From positions 1-22,438 of the forward strand of contig JAKOWQ010000317.1 in NCBI GenBank assembly GCA_029781465.1: 22,438 nt of DNA, written 5' to 3'. Source of the DNA: Pseudomonadota bacterium (GTDB lineage Bacteria; Pseudomonadota; Alphaproteobacteria; Sphingomonadales; Sphingomonadaceae). Position 1 is the stretch's first letter, and every line of letters begins with the position of its first letter. Of the stretch, positions 19,989 through 22,438 are shown piece after piece. The position numbers and the translations under genes are program-made. The notes beneath the pieces were generated by a model. The model had not been told where the DNA came from. It saw only the letters and a list, made by a program, of their open reading frames with translations, and did not search any database.

Positions 19989-20525
19989 ATGGCTCGCTGG
20001 TACATCATTCACGCCTATTCGGGTTTCGAGAACAAGGTTCGCGATTCGATCCTTTCGGAAGCGGAGCGCATGGGCCTTTCGGCGCTGGTCGAAGCGGTCG
20101 AGGTCCCGCATGAGACCGTGACCGAGGTCAAGCGCGGCAAGAAGGTTCAGGTCGAGCGCAAAACCATGCCCGGCTACGTCCTCGCCAAGCTGGGTCTGAA
20201 CGACGATGTCTATCACCTCGTCAAGAACACCCCCAAGGTTACCGGATTTCTCGGCCCCAATGGCAAGCCGCAGCCGATTTCCGAGCGCGAGGCGGCGCGC
20301 TATTTCGGTGCCCGCGATCAGGCCGCCGCCGCGCCGCGCCGCGATGTGCTGATCGATTTCGACATCGGCGATTCGGTCAAGGTCAATGCCGGGCCGTTCA
20401 ACTCGTTCACCGGCGTGGTCGAAGAGCTCGATTTCGACAAGCAGCGGGTCAAGGTCTCGGTTTCGATCTTTGGCCGCGCCACCCCGGTCGAGCTGGGCTT
20501 CGAGGAAGTCGAACTGGTGAAGTGA
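19989..20525 (+). CDS. nusG: Transcription termination/antitermination protein NusG
   Basis: A 178-aa NusG. The N-terminal NGN domain begins ARWYIIHAYSGFENKVRDSI and includes VERKTMPGYVLAKLGLNDDVYHLVKNTPKVTGFLG, the face that binds the RNA polymerase clamp. A linker with AAAAPRR leads to the C-terminal KOW domain, IGDSVKVNAGPFNSFTGVVEELDFDKQRVKVSVSIFGRATPVELGFEEVELV, which binds Rho or ribosomal protein S10. Length and motifs are normal for alphaproteobacteria. It is usually followed directly by rplK; here an antisense protease gene intervenes, and an 11-bp stem hairpin begins 6 bases after the stop. Confidence 0.98.
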   Translation: MARWYIIHAYSGFENKVRDSILSEAERMGLSALVEAVEVPHETVTEVKRGKKVQVERKTMPGYVLAKLGLNDDVYHLVKNTPKVTGFLGPNGKPQPISEREAARYFGARDQAAAAPRRDVLIDFDIGDSVKVNAGPFNSFTGVVEELDFDKQRVKVSVSIFGRATPVELGFEEVELVK

Positions 20526-20531
20526 GCGACC

Positions 20532-20560
20532 CGGTCTGCGGGGCTAGTTCCCGCAGACCG
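20532..20560. terminator. Perfect 11-bp stem hairpin, bidirectional terminator candidate
   Basis: CGGTCTGCGGG (20532-20542) and CCCGCAGACCG (20550-20560) pair without mismatch around GCTAGTT. It starts 6 bases after the nusG stop and holds the TAG stop of the convergent protease gene in its loop (20544-20546). There is no T-tract on either side, so termination is likely but not certain. Confidence 0.65.
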
Positions 20561-21608
20561 AGGCGTGCCCGCGCTCGGCCGAGATGCGGCCCGCCGTGCC
20601 GGTGGTGGAAATCACGATCCCGCGTCCGCCGCAATTGCGCAGCTGGAAGCGCACCTTGCGTGAGCGGAAATCGAGGCTGACGCGGCGGAAATTCTCGAGC
20701 ATGTCGGTGCCCAGCAGTAGCGCGGGCCGGTCCTGCAGACCGAATACGTCGAACGGGGGGACGTCGGCGAAGGCCACCGGCACGTTGTTGAGGATCACCG
20801 CGCCGACGCGCAGTTCATCCACCACCACCAGTTCGACCGTTGCCGGGGCGCCGGTCACTCCAATCACCTCGACCATCTGCACTTGCACATTCTTGCGCTT
20901 GAGGATGCGATTGCGCAGCGCGGTGTTGCCGATCGTCACCTCGGATCCGGTATCGATCACCGCATCGAGCGGCAAGCCGTTGGCCCTGACCTGGGTCAGG
21001 ATCAGCTGGCCGCGTTTGAGCCGGGCGGTGACCACGATCTCACCATCCATCTGCGCGGCGGGCTTCTTGGCATCTTCGACGGCGATCCGGCGCTTGTCGA
21101 AATCGAGCATCAGGCGCTGCTCGACCAGTGCATCGAGCCCGATCATCCCTGGTGCGCCAATGTGGCTTTCGCTCAGTCGCGGCAGCTGAAGATCGTTGAA
21201 TTCGGACGAGCCCAGCCGCAGCGACGATACCAGAACCCGGTCAACCCGGCGTGATTCGGTGACGCTGTTGAGCAGCACCGACCCGGCTGCAGGAAGCTGG
21301 AGCGCCCTGGCCAGACGCTCGCCGATCACCGAGGTATCGGCCCCGCTGTCGACCACGAAGCGGTAGGGGCCTGTGCCGTTGACCCCGACTTCGACGGTCA
21401 GGCGTGAGCGCAGCTTGCGCGCCTTGAGCTCCTCGCCGCCGATCGCCAGGGTTTCGTCGATCACGGCGGGCTTGAGCGGGGCCATCTTGGCGGCGGGATC
21501 GATCGTCTTGCGCTCGCGCGCATCGCTTGCCGTCGCCGTCAGCAACAGCAGTGCCGCCAGGGCGGCGGCCTGGCCGGCGAGCGACGGGATCGGACGGCGG
21601 CTGGTCAT
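20544..21608 (-). CDS. Exported retropepsin-like aspartyl protease with two Asp domains
   Basis: A 354-aa protein with an N-terminal signal peptide or anchor (GQAAALAALLLLTATASDA, about residues 12-30) and two tandem retropepsin-like domains. Domain 1 has YRFVVDSGADTSVIG (Asp87) with a downstream APGMIGLDALVEQRLMLDF flap-like element. Domain 2 has LDAVIDTGSEVTIGN (Asp219) with RPALLLGTDMLENFRRVSLDF. One chain thus carries both catalytic aspartates, as a fused pseudo-dimer of what retroviral proteases do with two subunits. Expected in the periplasm; substrates unknown. ATG 21608 is preferred because it places the hydrophobic signal near the N-terminus; a start 14 codons upstream is possible. 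Convergent to nusG and divergent from rplK. The C-terminal codons lie in the hairpin at 20532-20560. Confidence 0.87.
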   Translation of the reverse strand: MTSRRPIPSLAGQAAALAALLLLTATASDARERKTIDPAAKMAPLKPAVIDETLAIGGEELKARKLRSRLTVEVGVNGTGPYRFVVDSGADTSVIGERLARALQLPAAGSVLLNSVTESRRVDRVLVSSLRLGSSEFNDLQLPRLSESHIGAPGMIGLDALVEQRLMLDFDKRRIAVEDAKKPAAQMDGEIVVTARLKRGQLILTQVRANGLPLDAVIDTGSEVTIGNTALRNRILKRKNVQVQMVEVIGVTGAPATVELVVVDELRVGAVILNNVPVAFADVPPFDVFGLQDRPALLLGTDMLENFRRVSLDFRSRKVRFQLRNCGGRGIVISTTGTAGRISAERGHASVCGN

Positions 21609-21660
21609 GGCGGCCTTGTGGCAGCCGATCCGCAAAAAGGGCGAGTTCACTCGTCAAAGG

Positions 21661-21689
21661 TTGCATTTCCTCCGACGAACAGCTAGGCG
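21661..21689 (+). promoter_or_regulatory. Candidate promoter of the rplK-rplA operon
   Basis: TTGCAT (21661-21666), 17 bases, then TAGGCG (21684-21689). Transcription would begin near 21696, giving a leader of about 105 bases before rplK. Confidence 0.45.
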
Positions 21690-21698
21690 CGCGCGTTC

Positions 21699-21744
21699 AT
21701 CGGGCTTTGGCCCGGTGTTCCGTGCGGAAGGCGGCCTTCGGGCC
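21699..21744 (+). promoter_or_regulatory. Three-hairpin leader upstream of rplK
   Basis: Consecutive stems: ATCGGGC/GCCCGGT with loop TTTG (21699-21716), TTCC/GGAA with loop GTGC (21718-21729), and GGCC/GGCC with loop TTCG (21733-21744). They lie just after the predicted transcription start. Candidate structured leader for translational feedback or attenuation of the L11 operon. Fold not computed. Confidence 0.4.
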
Positions 21745-21801
21745 TCTGTTTGACCGCTCACTCTGAGCCCTGCGGGGCAACAGGAAGAAAGGAGGCCCCT
21801 C

Positions 21802-22233
21802 GTGGCCAAGAAAATCGAAGGCTATATCAAGCTGCAGGTGCCGGCTGGCGATGCCAAGCCCGCTCCGCCGATCGGTCCGGCGCTGGGTCAGCGCGGCGTC
21901 AACATCATGGAATTCTGCAAGGCGTTCAATGCCGCCACGCAGGAGATCGACAAGGGCACCCCGCTGCCCACGATCATCACCGTCTATGCCGATCGCAGCT
22001 TCACGTTCGTCACCAAAACCCCGCCGGCAACCTTCTTCATCAAGAAGGCCCTGAACCTCAAGTCGGGCTCGAAGGAGCCGGGCAAGGTTTCCGCCGGAAC
22101 GATCAAGCGTTCGCAGCTTGCCGAAATCGCCGAAGCCAAGATGAAGGATCTCAACGCCAACTCGATCGAGCAGGCCGCGAAGATCATCGAAGGCAGCGCC
22201 CGTTCGATGGGCCTGCAGGTTGTGGAGGGCTGA
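21802..22233 (+). CDS. rplK: 50S ribosomal protein L11
   Basis: A 143-aa L11, the protein at the GTPase-associated centre of the large subunit that binds 23S rRNA and helps RelA sense stalled ribosomes. The N-terminal domain has IKLQVPAGDAKPAPPIGPALGQRGVNIMEFCKAFNAAT (the conserved PPIGPALGQ and N-MEFCK-FN signatures). The RNA-binding C-terminal domain includes TPPATFFIKKAL, then IKRSQLAEIAEAKMKDLNANSIEQAAKIIEGSARSMGL. It starts with GTG at 21802; a strong AAAGGAGG Shine-Dalgarno at 21788-21795, 6 bases upstream, decides this. The gene is followed by rplA after 4 bases. Confidence 0.99.
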   Translation: MAKKIEGYIKLQVPAGDAKPAPPIGPALGQRGVNIMEFCKAFNAATQEIDKGTPLPTIITVYADRSFTFVTKTPPATFFIKKALNLKSGSKEPGKVSAGTIKRSQLAEIAEAKMKDLNANSIEQAAKIIEGSARSMGLQVVEG

Positions 22234-22237
22234 GGAC

Positions 22238-22438
22238 ATGGCAAAGCAGACCAAGAAGCAGAAGGCCCTGACCGAAAAGCTGGGCGACAACCAGAAGCTC
22301 TACGGCGTCGATGAAGCCATCGCGCTGCTCAAGGATCTCAAGTCGGCCAAGTTCGATGAGACGCTTGAAGTCTCGCTCAACCTGGGCGTCGATCCGCGTC
22401 ACGCCGACCAGATGGTGCGCGGCATGGTCGTGCTGCCT
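22238..22438 (+). CDS. rplA: 50S ribosomal protein L1, 3' truncated by window edge
   Basis: The first 67 codons of L1, in frame to the last base. QKALTEKLGDNQKLYGVDEAIALLKDLKSAKFDETLEVSLNLGVDPRHADQMVRGMVVLP shows the family hallmarks, especially FDETLEVSLNLGVDPRHADQ-VRG, which contacts 23S rRNA in the L1 stalk. In many bacteria L1 also represses its own operon by binding the rplK leader. ATG 22238 has GAGG just upstream, at the end of rplK, so translation of the two genes is linked. Confidence 0.98.
   Translation, partial: MAKQTKKQKALTEKLGDNQKLYGVDEAIALLKDLKSAKFDETLEVSLNLGVDPRHADQMVRGMVVLP

Noticed and set aside
1..22438. Mobile element or genomic island
   Set aside because: No transposase, integrase, phage or conjugation gene and no long flanking repeats are visible; base composition and codon use look uniform by eye.

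Overview
The window is a high-GC chromosomal segment from an alphaproteobacterium, most likely a sphingomonad (order Sphingomonadales, e.g. Erythrobacteraceae or Novosphingobium-like). The evidence is the combination of an NDUFA12-type complex I accessory subunit, a DUF2155 lipoprotein, Aat, a TorF-type porin and a FadD32-like fatty acyl-AMP ligase next to recX, plus uniform GC-rich codon use. No transposase, integrase, CRISPR array or phage gene is visible. I recognise most genes by family only, from sequence patterns.

Region 1 (1-7120) is a nitrogen/polyamine catabolism locus. On the minus strand run a TorF-like porin, a glutamine-synthetase-family gamma-glutamylpolyamine synthetase (PuuA-like), a DadA/PuuB-type FAD oxidase and a class III aminotransferase cut by the window edge. 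The last three are joined by 4-bp start/stop overlaps. Divergently on the plus strand lie an omega-amino-acid:pyruvate aminotransferase and a GabT-type 4-aminobutyrate aminotransferase. Together they fit glutamylation and oxidation of putrescine-like amines followed by transamination of omega-amino acids. PuuC- and PuuD-like genes are not in the window. The 234-bp divergent spacer holds a perfect inverted repeat, GCTATCG-N7-CGATAGC, and a third copy of the half-site.

Region 2 (7170-13282) is a mixed set: a beta-CASP metallo-beta-lactamase-fold hydrolase, an orphan TonB-like protein, a DUF2721 membrane protein, a TelA/XpaC-like pair on the minus strand, an unrecognised secreted protein and a small conserved-looking 85-aa protein.

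Region 3 (13380-17947) has a fatty acyl-AMP ligase (minus) divergent from recX - DUF192 - NDUFA12 - DUF2155 (plus), followed by convergent aat, whose 3' end overlaps the DUF2155 gene by 166 bp.

Region 4 (17980-22438) is the translation/transcription core: tRNA-Trp(CCA), secE, nusG, rplK and the start of rplA. Two genes interrupt this usually compact order: a 500-aa polytopic membrane protein between tRNA-Trp and secE, and an antisense two-domain retropepsin-like aspartyl protease between nusG and rplK. The protease frame ends inside a perfect 11-bp hairpin that follows nusG.

Several plus-strand genes share a TAGGNN hexamer at promoter -10 position, in some cases 5-7 nt from the start codon with no clear Shine-Dalgarno, which suggests leaderless transcripts. 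I see no convincing wholly new system; the best leads are the two insertions in the ribosomal neighbourhood, the orphan acyl-AMP ligase with a diverged A3 motif, the divergent operator, and the TAGG-type promoters.
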